A stretch of 64,000 bases of DNA from Labilibaculum sp. (GTDB taxonomy: Bacteria > Bacteroidota > Bacteroidia > Bacteroidales > Marinifilaceae), in NCBI GenBank assembly GCA_016342745.1, contig JAEINT010000011.1, forward strand, positions 62,001 through 126,000, in the 5' to 3' direction. The translations under genes and the position numbers were made by a program. The notes under the pieces are model-generated. The model saw only the letters and a program-made list of their open reading frames with translations. It ran no database searches and had not been told where the DNA came from. Position 1 is the first letter of the stretch. Each line of letters opens with the position of its first letter. Positions 44,301 to 52,963 of this stretch are shown piece by piece.

Positions 44301-44457
44301 ATATCGAAATGGATGGAATAAATTATACAGAGGTGCAGGATTAGGTCTAGCAATCTCTAAAAGTATGGTTCATTTGCTCGGTGGAGAGATCGGAGTCGAA
44401 TCATTACAAGGAGTTGGGTCCTATTTTTATTTCACTTTACCAATTAAGAGTAAATAG
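41323..44457 (+). CDS. Reg_prop/Y_Y_Y sensor histidine kinase
   Basis: 1044 residues. A signal peptide (1-23, ending IFAQ) is followed by beta-propeller repeats of the two-component-regulator type (GNLWIGTGNGLSRFDG, GNIWVGKYGGGLSRL and others) to about 620, a Y_Y_Y domain at about 636-720, a transmembrane helix at 742-764, a coiled coil, HisKA with His825 in SHEIRTPLNA, and HATPase_c with N-box SNLIGNAIKF (about 940), DTGIGI (about 973) and GAGLGLA (about 1005). It has no receiver or DNA-binding domain, unlike the usual 'hybrid two-component' proteins of Bacteroides. Its response regulator is not nearby. The periplasmic half is paralogous to the next gene. Confidence 0.92.
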   Translation: MKLNKTWCIFLMLLLFPALIFAQKSRFINYSVDDGLAQAYVYNFTQDMEGNLWIGTGNGLSRFDGYNFKNFTEQDSLGGNFITCGLKTEEGLWFGHFNGNLSYYENGIFKPIQNAKKGIGSVVDIQQDFNGNVWFANQNDGFKKLNLKMKSSKTFKSLFHQPIYTFIFTSKEQMLVGTSEGLKLCELNKNEQVEEKYNFTELGENKIVDIIKSSKLNVYYILTEDEGVFSLELDNEGHNLELLTKSTNCSRAQNIFEDSNDNLWVSCLASGLFKLSLSENGSLQSIKNYGEDNGLQTDAIKAVFEDREGNIWVGKYGGGLSRLVPSSNSFINFNSKYYSNDIYSICINQNFKWIGTSKELLKCDLATNKVLASYDINGILPNDKITALCDRNNTELWIGTEKSGVYRLNYRTGKIQSQFLRLGNLEKSISSIVSDHEHVWIGTQKGVCRFNPDTEDKKWYTLREEGLPHNSVNHLFKDKDNKIWVGTLSNTLSYIENSILTNLNLSSGSNLLNISSIIEDNNGAIWIGTQGSGVYVINQDSTLNVNFQHGLLSDYCYSLNIDKDNIWVTHRGGISQIRVSDYHIKTIQKNAGIHQSVEFNRNSTVSNENILWFGSNKGIYQYDISKEVQQLVSPTLKIGSIKINGEEYSSEKKLVLPSGHYKIELGFKGISLNEPELIKYKYKLEGYDHDWSRFENQRKAEYKQLGSGDYIFNLKALTANGIESKEPLQFKIKIRYPLWQKTWFQIVALICLIFAIYLFIVLREKNLKRIQRNLIQNLDDKTREVIAKEEVIKERKRTEQELIVAKEKAEESDRLKTAFLSNMSHEIRTPLNAIVGFSTMLQEPNVNPSSKGRYMSILKSNTNDLLSLIDDIMDISSIEAGQLKLKIQDCEVDKILSELNDVHNKKLIDLKSEDLELVCVSNATNITIQSDPLRLKQILSNLIGNAIKFTEKGTIEFGYEMTSPDKIKFFVRDTGIGINADQIEVIFERFRKEYRNGWNKLYRGAGLGLAISKSMVHLLGGEIGVESLQGVGSYFYFTLPIKSK

Positions 44458-44497
44458 TCGATTTTTTTGTTTTTACATTTAGATTTTTTAGTTAATA

Positions 44498-47400
44498 ATG
44501 CATAGTCAACTTAAGGATATAAGATATACAAAGACATTGCCTAATGAACAGATAATTAGGGTAATGTTCGTGATGCTGATTGTTTTTATCAGCACCATAA
44601 ATTTACTTGTGGCTCAAGAAAACAGATTTGTTAACTACGGTGTGGATCAGGGTCTTCCTCAAGCATATATCTATACGATTAGTCAAAATCCCGATGGGTA
44701 CCTTTGGGTTGGAACAGCAAACGGATTGGCTAGTTTTGATGGACTTCAATTTACCAATTACAATTCTTCAGATTCCTTAGGAGGCGATTTTATAACTTGT
44801 ACTTTAAATACCGAAAAAGGGGATTGGTTTGGTCATAACAACGGTAATTTAAGCTTTAAAAATAGCGATGGATTTTATAAAATAGTCCCTGGATTAAATA
44901 CTAAAAGCACGATAACTGATATAGGGCAAGCATCTAATGGAAATATTTGGTTCTCTAATCAAACTGATGGTTTAGTAAGAATTGATCAGGAAAATAATGC
45001 TTTACCTCTAAAATTTGAACAGGAATCATTTCCAGTATTCTCATTTGAATTTATTGGGGATAATGAATTGTTAATTGGAACTGTTGGTGGCTTAAAATAC
45101 TGTAGATACAATGAAAAGGACGAACTAAAGGTCATACGAAATATTCCTGGAATCGTATCTAACCGCGTGAAAAGTATTGAAAAGGCACGTACAAAAGAAG
45201 GGTATTTTATTTTAAGTGGAACCAGTTCTATTTATTATTTGACCATAACAAATGGAATATTTTCAACTCATTTAATTGGAGAAAATAGAGGGGTAGAATT
45301 TGAAGGTGTTCAGAGCGTGTTTGAAGATCAATATGCTAACCTTTGGATATCCACATTCGGTGAAGGAGTGCATGTGGTTAAATTGGATACTACTGGCTAC
45401 TATATTTACAAAACCTATAATGAGTCTAATGGCTTGCAAAGTGATAATGTTAAGCTTGCCTTTGAAGATTCGGAAGGAAATATTTGGCTTAGTGTTTATG
45501 GAAAAGGCTTATCCCGATTGATTGATCCAGCATATACATTTTTTGTGCCGGATAATGATCGGTATGGTACATTAGTTTCAGCTTTATATGTAGACTCCAA
45601 TTACAAATGGTTGGGTACTGAAAAAGGCCTGTTGCGACAGAGTATTGTCGATAAAGAATCTGTTCAATATTACGATAGCTATAAAGGATTACCATTCGAT
45701 AAAATTACTGCGCTTTATAAAAAAGATAAAAATGATTTGTGGATTGGGACTGAGAAAAATGGAGTTTATCGATTAAATATCGAAACAGACAAGTTAACAA
45801 GACAATCCATTGGTAATGGGATTTTAGAAAATTCGATCAATTCTATTACCGGGAATACTAAATTCACATGGATTGCAACAAAAAAAGGCGCATGTTGTAT
45901 CAACTCTAAAACAAATGAGCTAAAATGGTATACAATTAGCAAGGGTGGATTACCACACAATTGTGTCAATCATATTTTAATAGATTCTAAAAATAGAGTG
46001 TGGTTCGCAACCTTAAGTAGTTCAATTGCTTATCTCTCCAATGATAAAATTTTAAAATTTAATTTATCGTCCGATAAAGTTCGCTCCATTGAAGAAGATT
46101 CTAATGGGAATATTTGGGTTGGCACATTAGGAAGTGGAGTATTCTTGTATCAAGATAACAGTTTATTAAATATCACCAATGTTGATGGTCTTTTATCCGA
46201 TTATTGTTATTCTTTGACATTTGATCACAAGGATAGAATGTGGATTACACATAGAGGAGGTTTAAGTAGATTAAATATAAATGATTTAAGTATAAAGCCT
46301 TTACAAGATAATGTAGGGATTAATAAGAGTGATGAATTTCAAGTTAATGCAGGTTTTGTTGATGGCAAAGATAATTTATGGTTTGGATTGAATCATGGGG
46401 TATTTAGCTTCAATCCAACAATTGAAAAGGCTGTATTAACTCCACCTTTATTAAAAATTAAGTCGGTTAGAGTAAATGATGAACCAATAAATTTTGAAAA
46501 GAAAATAGTTCTAAAACCAGGTAGATATAAGATCAAAATAGAGTATGTTGGTATCCATTTTAAGGACCCTTCACTTGTAAAATATAGACATATCTTAGAT
46601 GGTTATGATGACAATTGGAGTGACTTTACTACGAATAGTGAGGTAACTTATCATGGTGTTAATGATGGACATTTTAATTTTCGTCTAGAAGCATCTAATA
46701 GTGATGGTTTAACAAATGAACAACCACTAAATTTACAAATTTATGTAAAAACGCCATTTTGGAAACAAGCTTGGTTTTATCTTGCTTTATCTTTCCTATC
46801 AATCGTCTTAATTATTATCTACATTAAACAAAGAGAGAAGAAGCTAAGACGAGAGAACCGGGTATTGGAAGAAAAAGTAAACGAAAGAACCATTGAGGTT
46901 GTAAAACAAAAGGAAGAAATTGAAAAACAACGTGATTTAATTACAATAGCAAATAAAGACATAACGGATAGTATTAAATACGCAAGTAAGATACAAGCAG
47001 CAATCGTTCCACCAACGAAATACTTAGAATCTATATTGGATGAAACATTTATTATTAACAAACCAAAAGCGATAGTTAGTGGAGATTTTTATTGGTTTAC
47101 AAATGTAGATGGGAAAACGGTAGTTGCACTTGCCGATTGCACTGGACATGGTGTTCCAGGTGCTTTTATGAGTATGCTTGGCGTAACACTGTTAAATGAA
47201 ATTGTAAATCATAAAAAGGAATTAACGGCAAATGTTATTTTGAATCAATTAAGGGAAAATGTAATCGTATCTCTTCGACAAAGCCATAAGGACAAAACAA
47301 CGAGTGATGGAATGGATATCTCCTTAGTTGTGTTGGATCACGAAAAAAATGAGATGAGTTTTTCTGGTGCATTTAATCCGTTAATTATAGTTCGGGACAA

Positions 47401-47710
47401 TAAATTAATTACGGTAAAAGCTGATCGAATGCCAATCGGAATATATCATCATAAGCTTGTTGATTTTACGAATCATAAAATAGAAATGCTTACAGGTGAT
47501 ATGCTTTATTTGTATACAGATGGTTATCCTGATCAATTTGGTGGTGAAAATGATCGAAAATTCACTTCCAAAAAATTTAAAAATATGTTGTTAGAAATCC
47601 ACGAAAAGCCAATGATGGTGCAAAAAACCATTTTGGAAAACACAATGAAAAAATGGATGAATGGCACAGAACAAATAGATGATATTACAATTATGGGAAT
47701 TCGAATTTAA
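44498..47710 (+). CDS. Reg_prop/Y_Y_Y sensor with SpoIIE-type phosphatase
   Basis: 1070 residues. An N-terminal signal anchor (about 22-40), propeller repeats (GYLWVGTANGLASFDG, GNIWLSVYGKGLSRL, GNIWVGTLGSGVF), a Y_Y_Y domain at about 655-725, a transmembrane helix at about 755-775, a coiled coil (VLEEKVNERTIEVVKQKEEIEKQ) and a C-terminal PP2C/SpoIIE phosphatase (SGDFYWFTNVDGK, ADCTGHGVPGAFMSM, LYTDGYPDQFGG). The first half matches the preceding kinase almost segment by segment (QAYIYTISQNPDG, DSLGGDFITC). SpoIIE phosphatases usually act on anti-sigma antagonist proteins; none is nearby. The pair probably arose by duplication followed by output exchange. Confidence 0.92.
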   Translation: MHSQLKDIRYTKTLPNEQIIRVMFVMLIVFISTINLLVAQENRFVNYGVDQGLPQAYIYTISQNPDGYLWVGTANGLASFDGLQFTNYNSSDSLGGDFITCTLNTEKGDWFGHNNGNLSFKNSDGFYKIVPGLNTKSTITDIGQASNGNIWFSNQTDGLVRIDQENNALPLKFEQESFPVFSFEFIGDNELLIGTVGGLKYCRYNEKDELKVIRNIPGIVSNRVKSIEKARTKEGYFILSGTSSIYYLTITNGIFSTHLIGENRGVEFEGVQSVFEDQYANLWISTFGEGVHVVKLDTTGYYIYKTYNESNGLQSDNVKLAFEDSEGNIWLSVYGKGLSRLIDPAYTFFVPDNDRYGTLVSALYVDSNYKWLGTEKGLLRQSIVDKESVQYYDSYKGLPFDKITALYKKDKNDLWIGTEKNGVYRLNIETDKLTRQSIGNGILENSINSITGNTKFTWIATKKGACCINSKTNELKWYTISKGGLPHNCVNHILIDSKNRVWFATLSSSIAYLSNDKILKFNLSSDKVRSIEEDSNGNIWVGTLGSGVFLYQDNSLLNITNVDGLLSDYCYSLTFDHKDRMWITHRGGLSRLNINDLSIKPLQDNVGINKSDEFQVNAGFVDGKDNLWFGLNHGVFSFNPTIEKAVLTPPLLKIKSVRVNDEPINFEKKIVLKPGRYKIKIEYVGIHFKDPSLVKYRHILDGYDDNWSDFTTNSEVTYHGVNDGHFNFRLEASNSDGLTNEQPLNLQIYVKTPFWKQAWFYLALSFLSIVLIIIYIKQREKKLRRENRVLEEKVNERTIEVVKQKEEIEKQRDLITIANKDITDSIKYASKIQAAIVPPTKYLESILDETFIINKPKAIVSGDFYWFTNVDGKTVVALADCTGHGVPGAFMSMLGVTLLNEIVNHKKELTANVILNQLRENVIVSLRQSHKDKTTSDGMDISLVVLDHEKNEMSFSGAFNPLIIVRDNKLITVKADRMPIGIYHHKLVDFTNHKIEMLTGDMLYLYTDGYPDQFGGENDRKFTSKKFKNMLLEIHEKPMMVQKTILENTMKKWMNGTEQIDDITIMGIRI

Positions 47711-47770
47711 TCTTTTGTTATTGCATTGAATCTTGTGAGTTTGATTCTTAAAATTATAATTTATTCAAAA

Positions 47771-47799
47771 TAAAAGGCCATCAATTTGATGGCCTTTTA
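47771..47799. terminator. Bidirectional terminator between the phosphatase and cysK
   Basis: A twelve-pair perfect stem (47772-47783 with 47787-47798), flanked by A's and T's on both sides, between convergent genes. Confidence 0.88.
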
Positions 47800-47810
47800 T
47801 ATATTCTATT

Positions 47811-48722
47811 TTAAAACAATCCTTCTATAGAAAGATAACGTTCTCCTGTGTCATAATTAAATGTAAGAATTGTGGCATTTTTATCCAATTCAGCTATTTT
47901 TTTAGCTACAGCAGCTAGTGATGCTCCAGTCGAAATACCAGCTAGTATTCCTTCTTTATGTGCCAATTCCTTTACCTTTAAAAAGGCTTCATCTTTACCA
48001 ACAGAGATAGCTCCATCAAGAAGTTCGGTATTTAGATTTTTTGGAATAAAACCGGCACCAATTCCTTGCAATGGGTGAGGACCTGGAGCTCCACCAGCAA
48101 TTACAGGAGATGCTTCTGGTTCTACAGCAAAAACTTTTAGTTTAGGAAAATTGCTTTTTAATATTTCAGCAACTCCACTAATGTGACCACCTGTTCCAAC
48201 ACCTGTTATAAGATAGTCTAGACCATCAGGAAAATCAGCAATGATTTCCTTAGCAGTTGTTTTTCTGTGAATATCTACATTTGCGTCATTATCAAATTGT
48301 GATGGCATCCAAGAATTAGCATTCTCAGAAATCAATTCTTCAGCTTTTTGAATAGCCCCTTTCATTCCTTGCTCTCTAGGAGTTAAAACAAATTCAGCTC
48401 CATATGCAGCCATTAAACTTCTTCTTTCCACTGACATGGACTCTGGCATAACCAAAATTAGTTTATAGCCCTTTACTGCTGCTACCATAGCTAGACCAAC
48501 GCCTGTATTTCCTGATGTTGGTTCAATAATTATTGAATTAGGATTTAGTAAGCCATCCTTTTCAGCTGTTTCAACCATTGATAGAGCGATACGATCTTTT
48601 ATGCTTCCACCCGGATTAGATCTTTCCAATTTCATCCAGACATTTGAATTTTCTCCAAATAATTTATTCAATTTTACAACCGGAGTATTTCCAATTCCTT
48701 CTAATATATTACTTAATTTCAT
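47811..48722 (-). CDS. cysK: Cysteine synthase
   Basis: 303 residues. A PLP enzyme making cysteine from O-acetylserine and sulfide. Lys42 in GGSIKDR is the PLP lysine; [10 protein letters not shown] and [12 protein letters not shown] are the phosphate-binding loops. The C-terminus ends [14 protein letters not shown]. It lies eight bases after cysE, so the O-acetylserine-making and -consuming enzymes are co-transcribed and may form the cysteine synthase complex. Confidence 0.96.
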   Translation of the reverse strand: MKLSNILEGIGNTPVVKLNKLFGENSNVWMKLERSNPGGSIKDRIALSMVETAEKDGLLNPNSIIIEPTSGNTGVGLAMVAAVKGYKLILVMPESMSVERRSLMAAYGAEFVLTPREQGMKGAIQKAEELISENANSWMPSQFDNDANVDIHRKTTAKEIIADFPDGLDYLITGVGTGGHISGVAEILKSNFPKLKVFAVEPEASPVIAGGAPGPHPLQGIGAGFIPKNLNTELLDGAISVGKDEAFLKVKELAHKEGILAGISTGASLAAVAKKIAELDKNATILTFNYDTGERYLSIEGLF

Positions 48723-48730
48723 ACGGCAAT

Positions 48731-49570
48731 TTATATTTGAAAATTAATAATTTTACTTTCGTCAAGATTAGTTCTAACCTTGGTCTCATGTTTGTGATAT
48801 ACGATACTATTCGACTCTACACTCGAAGTCAGCCAAACATTACCACCAATAATGCTATTTCTTCCAATCACAGTTTCACCACCTAAAATGGTCGTGTTTG
48901 AATAAATAATTACATTGTCCTCAACAGTTGGATGTCTTTTCTTTTTAGCCAGGCTCTTTTTGACTTGCAAGGCACCGAGAGTAACACCTTGGTATATCTT
49001 AACATTATTTTTAATAATGGCAGATTCCCCAATAACAACCCCGGTTCCATGATCAATAAAGAATGATTCCCCAATCGTAGCACCAGGATGGATATCAATA
49101 CCCGTTTTGGTATGTGAATATTCACTCATTAAACGTGGAATAATAGGGACGTTTAAGTGGTAAAGGACATTGCTTAATCGGTAAACCATAATTGCAAAAA
49201 AACCTGGGTAGGCTATAATTACCTCTCCAATATTTTGGGCTGCTGGATCAAATTTTTGTATGGCCTCCGCATCCTTTAGTAAAGCACGATATACAACAGG
49301 TAAACTTTTCATAAAATCATGCGTAACTTTTTCCAATGGTGCGTCTAACTCACTTTTCACTGGAAGAAGTAATAATTTTAATAGAGAATCTAACTGATAT
49401 AGAAGAGCTTCTTGCTCACAACTACTTTTTGATCTTCTTGCATTAATTGGGAAAAGGGTATTCATAGCTTCTTCTACAAACCGATGTGCTAAATCTCTTC
49501 CTGGCATATCGAGTTCAGAATTTTTTCTGGAAGTTTGTAATTCTTCCATAACTTTAGTTAAGTAAGTCAT
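48731..49570 (-). CDS. cysE: Serine O-acetyltransferase (EpsC/CysE type)
   Basis: 279 residues. A long helical N-terminal half precedes a left-handed beta-helix: [52 protein letters not shown]. The catalytic His is in DHGTG. It acetylates serine with acetyl-CoA. The beta-helix is followed by a tail ([12 protein letters not shown]) with a terminal Ile that could dock into cysteine synthase, as in other CysE. It shares the upstream region with a Thr-rich short ORF on the opposite strand. Confidence 0.95.
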   Translation of the reverse strand: MTYLTKVMEELQTSRKNSELDMPGRDLAHRFVEEAMNTLFPINARRSKSSCEQEALLYQLDSLLKLLLLPVKSELDAPLEKVTHDFMKSLPVVYRALLKDAEAIQKFDPAAQNIGEVIIAYPGFFAIMVYRLSNVLYHLNVPIIPRLMSEYSHTKTGIDIHPGATIGESFFIDHGTGVVIGESAIIKNNVKIYQGVTLGALQVKKSLAKKKRHPTVEDNVIIYSNTTILGGETVIGRNSIIGGNVWLTSSVESNSIVYHKHETKVRTNLDESKIINFQI

Positions 49571-49601
49571 TGCTAAATAAAATTTTATACAGGATTAAAT
49601 A

Positions 49602-49635
49602 TTGTTAATACTTGATCTATTCAAAATATTAACAA
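49602..49635. repeat. Inverted repeat upstream of cysE
   Basis: TTGTTAATA (49602-49610) and TATTAACAA (49627-49635) are perfect 9-bp inverted arms with a 16-nt spacer, 32 bp upstream of the cysE start codon. The layout fits an operator for a dimeric regulator; it is not followed by a T tract. Confidence 0.5.
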
Positions 49636-49661
49636 AGGCAAACGCTAATTATACTGTGGAG

Positions 49662-49790
49662 ATGATAGATTTACTAACAACAACAGCAAGGCATAGAACA
49701 GCAACAACAAATTTGATTGTTGTTAAAGTTTATCGCAATAGATTTTTGGGAATAAATAGAGGTAGGAGACTTTTGATCACATACATGTAG
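49662..49790 (+). CDS. Thr-rich leader-like short ORF (42 aa)
   Basis: Begins MIDLLTTTARHRTATTN and then LIVV. Six of its first 16 codons are Thr (ACA), a pattern seen in threonine-operon leader peptides. ACAACA copies in the ORF can both pair with TTGTTGTT at about 49718-49725, so alternative hairpins exist. However, no U-tract terminator and no thr or ilv gene follow; the next gene encodes a zinc-ribbon protein. It could be an orphan leader, a small protein or chance. Confidence 0.3.
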   Translation: MIDLLTTTARHRTATTNLIVVKVYRNRFLGINRGRRLLITYM

Positions 49791-50010
49791 CATATCCGAT
49801 GAGAATCGAATCTGATTAGTTGTATTTTTATATGTGAATGTTCTTACCATTTAGAAGTTTCTTACCACAAATCTAAAAAAAAAAATCTAATTAGGAGTTA
49901 TGGGTCTTATTATTTCTGTTAAAAAAATGTTATTTAATTCTTTCTGAAAAATGGCAGCAATAAATCTAATTTGTTATTTTTATTATATAAAGTAATCTAA
50001 AACAATAATT

Positions 50011-50220
50011 ATGAATCAATCTGGATATAAATGCCCGAAGTGTGGAAATCAAAATTATGAAGCGGATGAATTTAGAGCAACAGGTGGTGTTTTTTCAAAG
50101 ATATTTGATATTCAGAATAAAAAATTTACCACAGTTAGTTGCACAAGATGTTCATATACTGAAATTTATAAAGCAAGTAGTAGTCAGCTTGGAAATATAT
50201 TTGATTTCTTTACAAACTAA
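50011..50220 (+). CDS. Small zinc-ribbon protein (PF09855-like)
   Basis: 69 residues. Cys8 and Cys11 (KCPKCGN) and Cys44 and Cys47 (SCTRCSY) form a zinc ribbon. The middle 'RATGGVFSKIFDIQNKKFTTV' matches the small COG3478-type proteins of unknown role (nucleic-acid-binding Zn-ribbon). It is soluble. It is 39 bp upstream of the low-MW phosphatase on the same strand and may be co-transcribed, but the functions are unrelated as far as can be seen. Confidence 0.8.
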   Translation: MNQSGYKCPKCGNQNYEADEFRATGGVFSKIFDIQNKKFTTVSCTRCSYTEIYKASSSQLGNIFDFFTN

Positions 50221-50259
50221 TAAAATGAATAGATATTTAACGATATAATTTATTCACTC

Positions 50260-50730
50260 ATGAAAAAGAAATTGCTATTTGTTTGTTTAGGTAACATTTG
50301 TCGCTCTCCAAGTGCAGAAGCTGTAATGAATGCTTACCTTAGAATAAACCAATTAGATACCGAATTTGAATGTGATTCGGTAGGAACGGGTGGTTGGCAT
50401 GCTGGTGACCCTGCAGATAGTCGAATGCAACGACATGCTATAAAAAGAGATTATAATTTAACGAGTATCGCAAGACAATTTAATCCAAAAAATGATTTTG
50501 ATGAATTTGATTTGATTTTTGGGATGGATGAACAAAATGTAAGCGATCTTAAATCTTTTGCACGAAACTCAGATGATTTAAATAAGATGAAATCTATGAC
50601 AGCCTATTGCTCTCGCTTTGTCAATTACAATTCAGTACCAGATCCATATTATGGAGGAGCAAATGGATTTGAACTAGTTTTAGATATCTTAGAAGATGCT
50701 TGTGAAGGTCTACTTAAAGAATTAACATGA
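50260..50730 (+). CDS. Low molecular weight protein-tyrosine phosphatase
   Basis: 156 residues. The active-site loop C9-LGNIC-R15-S is at the N-terminus and the general acid Asp in VPDPYYGG near residue 128. Such enzymes dephosphorylate phosphotyrosine (or phosphoarginine) in cytoplasmic proteins. The stop overlaps the start of the fructosamine-kinase-like gene by four bases (ATGA), so the two are translationally coupled. Confidence 0.93.
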   Translation: MKKKLLFVCLGNICRSPSAEAVMNAYLRINQLDTEFECDSVGTGGWHAGDPADSRMQRHAIKRDYNLTSIARQFNPKNDFDEFDLIFGMDEQNVSDLKSFARNSDDLNKMKSMTAYCSRFVNYNSVPDPYYGGANGFELVLDILEDACEGLLKELT

Positions 50731-51596
50731 GGATAGAAGGCGTTTTTTCCAAAATTGAAGATTTGATTGGCCAAAAAATTACTGGCTTTAAATCAATTTC
50801 TGGTGGGAGTATTGCAACTTCAAATCAAATACGATTTGAGGATGGAAAATATGCCTTTTTAAAAACAGATCCTTATGATGATACAATGTTCTTTAAGGAG
50901 GCAAATGGCTTAAAGGAAATTCATAAAACTGAATGCATTAGAGCCCCTAAGGTATTATTGGTAGACTCAGATTTATTACTTCTTGAGTTTATAGAAGAAG
51001 GGCGCAAAGACAAGGATTTTTTCAGTCGCTTTGGTTTTCAAATGGCAAACCTGCATAGGAAAACCTCTAGTAAATTTGGCTTTAAGGAGAATAATTTCAT
51101 AGGTGCGACTCCTCAAACTAATATTGCCATAAAAACAGAGGCAACCAATTGGTGTGATTTTTATTATAACAAAAGGCTATTATATCAATATGAACTTGCA
51201 GAGAGTAATGGTCTGGTTGGAAATGAATTAAAAAATGGATTTCTAATTCTGGAAAGTCGTATTGAAGAAATATTAGAAGGAAGCGAGGAAAAACCGAGCT
51301 TATTGCATGGTGATTTATGGAGTGGAAATTTTTTATGTGACCAACAATCTAATCCATGTATTATGGATCCTGCAGTATATTATGGGCATCGAGAAGCCGA
51401 TTTAGCAATGACTAAATTGTTTGGTGGTTTTCCAGATGAATTTTATCGTGCTTATCAAAAAGAGAATCCCTTGCCCCAAGGATTTGATTATCGTGAAAAT
51501 ATATATTTGTTATATCACGTACTAAACCATCTTAATTTATTTGGAAACAGTTATTATGGACAAGCTGTTAGATTAGTATGGTCCTATCTTCATTAG
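50727..51596 (+). CDS. Fructosamine kinase-like protein
   Basis: 289 residues, the standard length. Kinase motifs: GGSIATSNQIRFEDGKYAFLKTD (nucleotide loop and Lys), HGDLWSGNFL (catalytic) and CIMDPAVYYGHREADLAM (Mg2+ Asp). FN3K/YniA enzymes phosphorylate sugar adducts on protein lysines so that they fall off. It is coupled to the low-MW phosphatase, an arrangement known from other bacteria. It ends directly at the stop of convergent cbiA with no spacer. Confidence 0.9.
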   Translation: MRIEGVFSKIEDLIGQKITGFKSISGGSIATSNQIRFEDGKYAFLKTDPYDDTMFFKEANGLKEIHKTECIRAPKVLLVDSDLLLLEFIEEGRKDKDFFSRFGFQMANLHRKTSSKFGFKENNFIGATPQTNIAIKTEATNWCDFYYNKRLLYQYELAESNGLVGNELKNGFLILESRIEEILEGSEEKPSLLHGDLWSGNFLCDQQSNPCIMDPAVYYGHREADLAMTKLFGGFPDEFYRAYQKENPLPQGFDYRENIYLLYHVLNHLNLFGNSYYGQAVRLVWSYLH

Positions 51597-52892
51597 CTAA
51601 AATAAATCCATAATATTTCGCTCGCCCCAATAAAAGTGCACATAGGAGGCAATAACATTGTTCTTTCTAAATAAAATTGTGTCCATTTTTTTATTTCTTG
51701 CAGAATAAATCTCCCCAATAGAAAATTCATTCTCAGCTTCCATTAGGTTTGAGTAATGAAATTCATGCCCAAAATACTCTAGATTATCTACAATGACTCT
51801 GCGATAGCCCAGTTTTAATTTCATATTCTCCATGCTTGCTTTTTGTTTTAAAATTCCAAGCATTGGATACGAATCACCTTTTGAATCAATAATTTCATCG
51901 CATAAATACATCATTCCTCCACATTCAGCTAATACTTTGCCTCCATTTTCGCAATAAGTACTTATCGCCTCTCGCATTTTAACATTAGCACTCAATTGTT
52001 TCAGATAGAGTTCAGGATAACCGCCAGCTAAGTATAAAAAATCAGTTTCTGGTAATTCTTCATCCTGCAAAGGAGAAAAGTAGCTCACTTCTCCAAGCTG
52101 GTTTAGGGCAGATAAATTTTCATGGTAAGTGAAATTAAAAGCTTCATCTTTAGCCACCGTTATTTTCAGATTGCCTTTTGTTTTAGGGGTAGTTTGTAAT
52201 TGTTTTTGAAATGGAGTAGAGCATATTTCTAACAATTTTTCAATATCTACAGTTTTAGAAATGTGCGATGCTATTTTTTCTATAATAGAATCGTATTGTG
52301 TTGCGTCTGTGATTTGCAATCCTAGATGTCTTGATGGTAAGTTTACTCCTTCATTTCTAGGAACATAACCTAGAGGTGTTACGCCAACATCTTCGCAAGC
52401 ATCTTTTAAAAATTGATAATGAGATTCACTATTAACAAAATTGAAAATTACTCCCGCAATTTTAATTCCAGGATAGAAATTTTTAAATCCATAAAGTAAT
52501 GGTGCAACAGAATAGGCAGTTGCCTTAGCATTCACGACTAATATTATTGGAATATCAAGTAATTCTGCAATTTGTGCAGAACTTCCTTCCATTTTCTTCG
52601 CGCCATCAAATAAGCCCATTACGCCCTCCACAACAGACGCTTCACTATCCGTGCTATATTTGTTGTAAATATTTGAAACGTGCTCTGAACTGCTCATAAA
52701 CGTGTCCAAATTAATTGATACGTTGCCTGCAGCCCAAGCATGATGTTTTGTATCCAAATAATCAGGACCACATTTAAATGGCTGCACATGCATACCTTTA
52801 TTTTTAAGATAACGTAACAGCCCCTGTGTGATAGTTGTCTTACCAGATCCACTCGATGGAGCGGCTATTAAAAATTGAGGTTTTTGATTCAT
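51597..52892 (-). CDS. cbiA: Cobyrinate a,c-diamide synthase (CbiA/CobB)
   Basis: 431 residues. The N-terminal P-loop IAAPSSGSGKTT (about 9-20) and dethiobiotin-synthetase-like fold are followed by a class I amidotransferase domain with the nucleophile Cys in GKVLAECGGMMYL and His in YVHFYWGE. It amidates two side chains of cobyrinate using glutamine in cobamide synthesis. It stands alone; the other cobalamin genes are not in the window. A second possibility is the hydrogenobyrinate form of the enzyme. Confidence 0.9.
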   Translation of the reverse strand: MNQKPQFLIAAPSSGSGKTTITQGLLRYLKNKGMHVQPFKCGPDYLDTKHHAWAAGNVSINLDTFMSSSEHVSNIYNKYSTDSEASVVEGVMGLFDGAKKMEGSSAQIAELLDIPIILVVNAKATAYSVAPLLYGFKNFYPGIKIAGVIFNFVNSESHYQFLKDACEDVGVTPLGYVPRNEGVNLPSRHLGLQITDATQYDSIIEKIASHISKTVDIEKLLEICSTPFQKQLQTTPKTKGNLKITVAKDEAFNFTYHENLSALNQLGEVSYFSPLQDEELPETDFLYLAGGYPELYLKQLSANVKMREAISTYCENGGKVLAECGGMMYLCDEIIDSKGDSYPMLGILKQKASMENMKLKLGYRRVIVDNLEYFGHEFHYSNLMEAENEFSIGEIYSARNKKMDTILFRKNNVIASYVHFYWGERNIMDLF

Positions 52893-52963
52893 TTCAATGA
52901 AAACTTATAACTTATCTGTATTGATACAGACAAATCACGATGAATATAGAAGTAATAAATTGT

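Larger units (their letters stand above)
49571..50010. other. 440-bp region between cysE and the zinc-ribbon gene
   Basis: It contains a 9-bp inverted repeat at 49602-49635 and a Thr-rich 42-codon ORF at 49662-49790 (both listed). The rest (49800-50010) is AT-rich without clear features; an A-rich tract sits near 49880. Confidence 0.4.
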
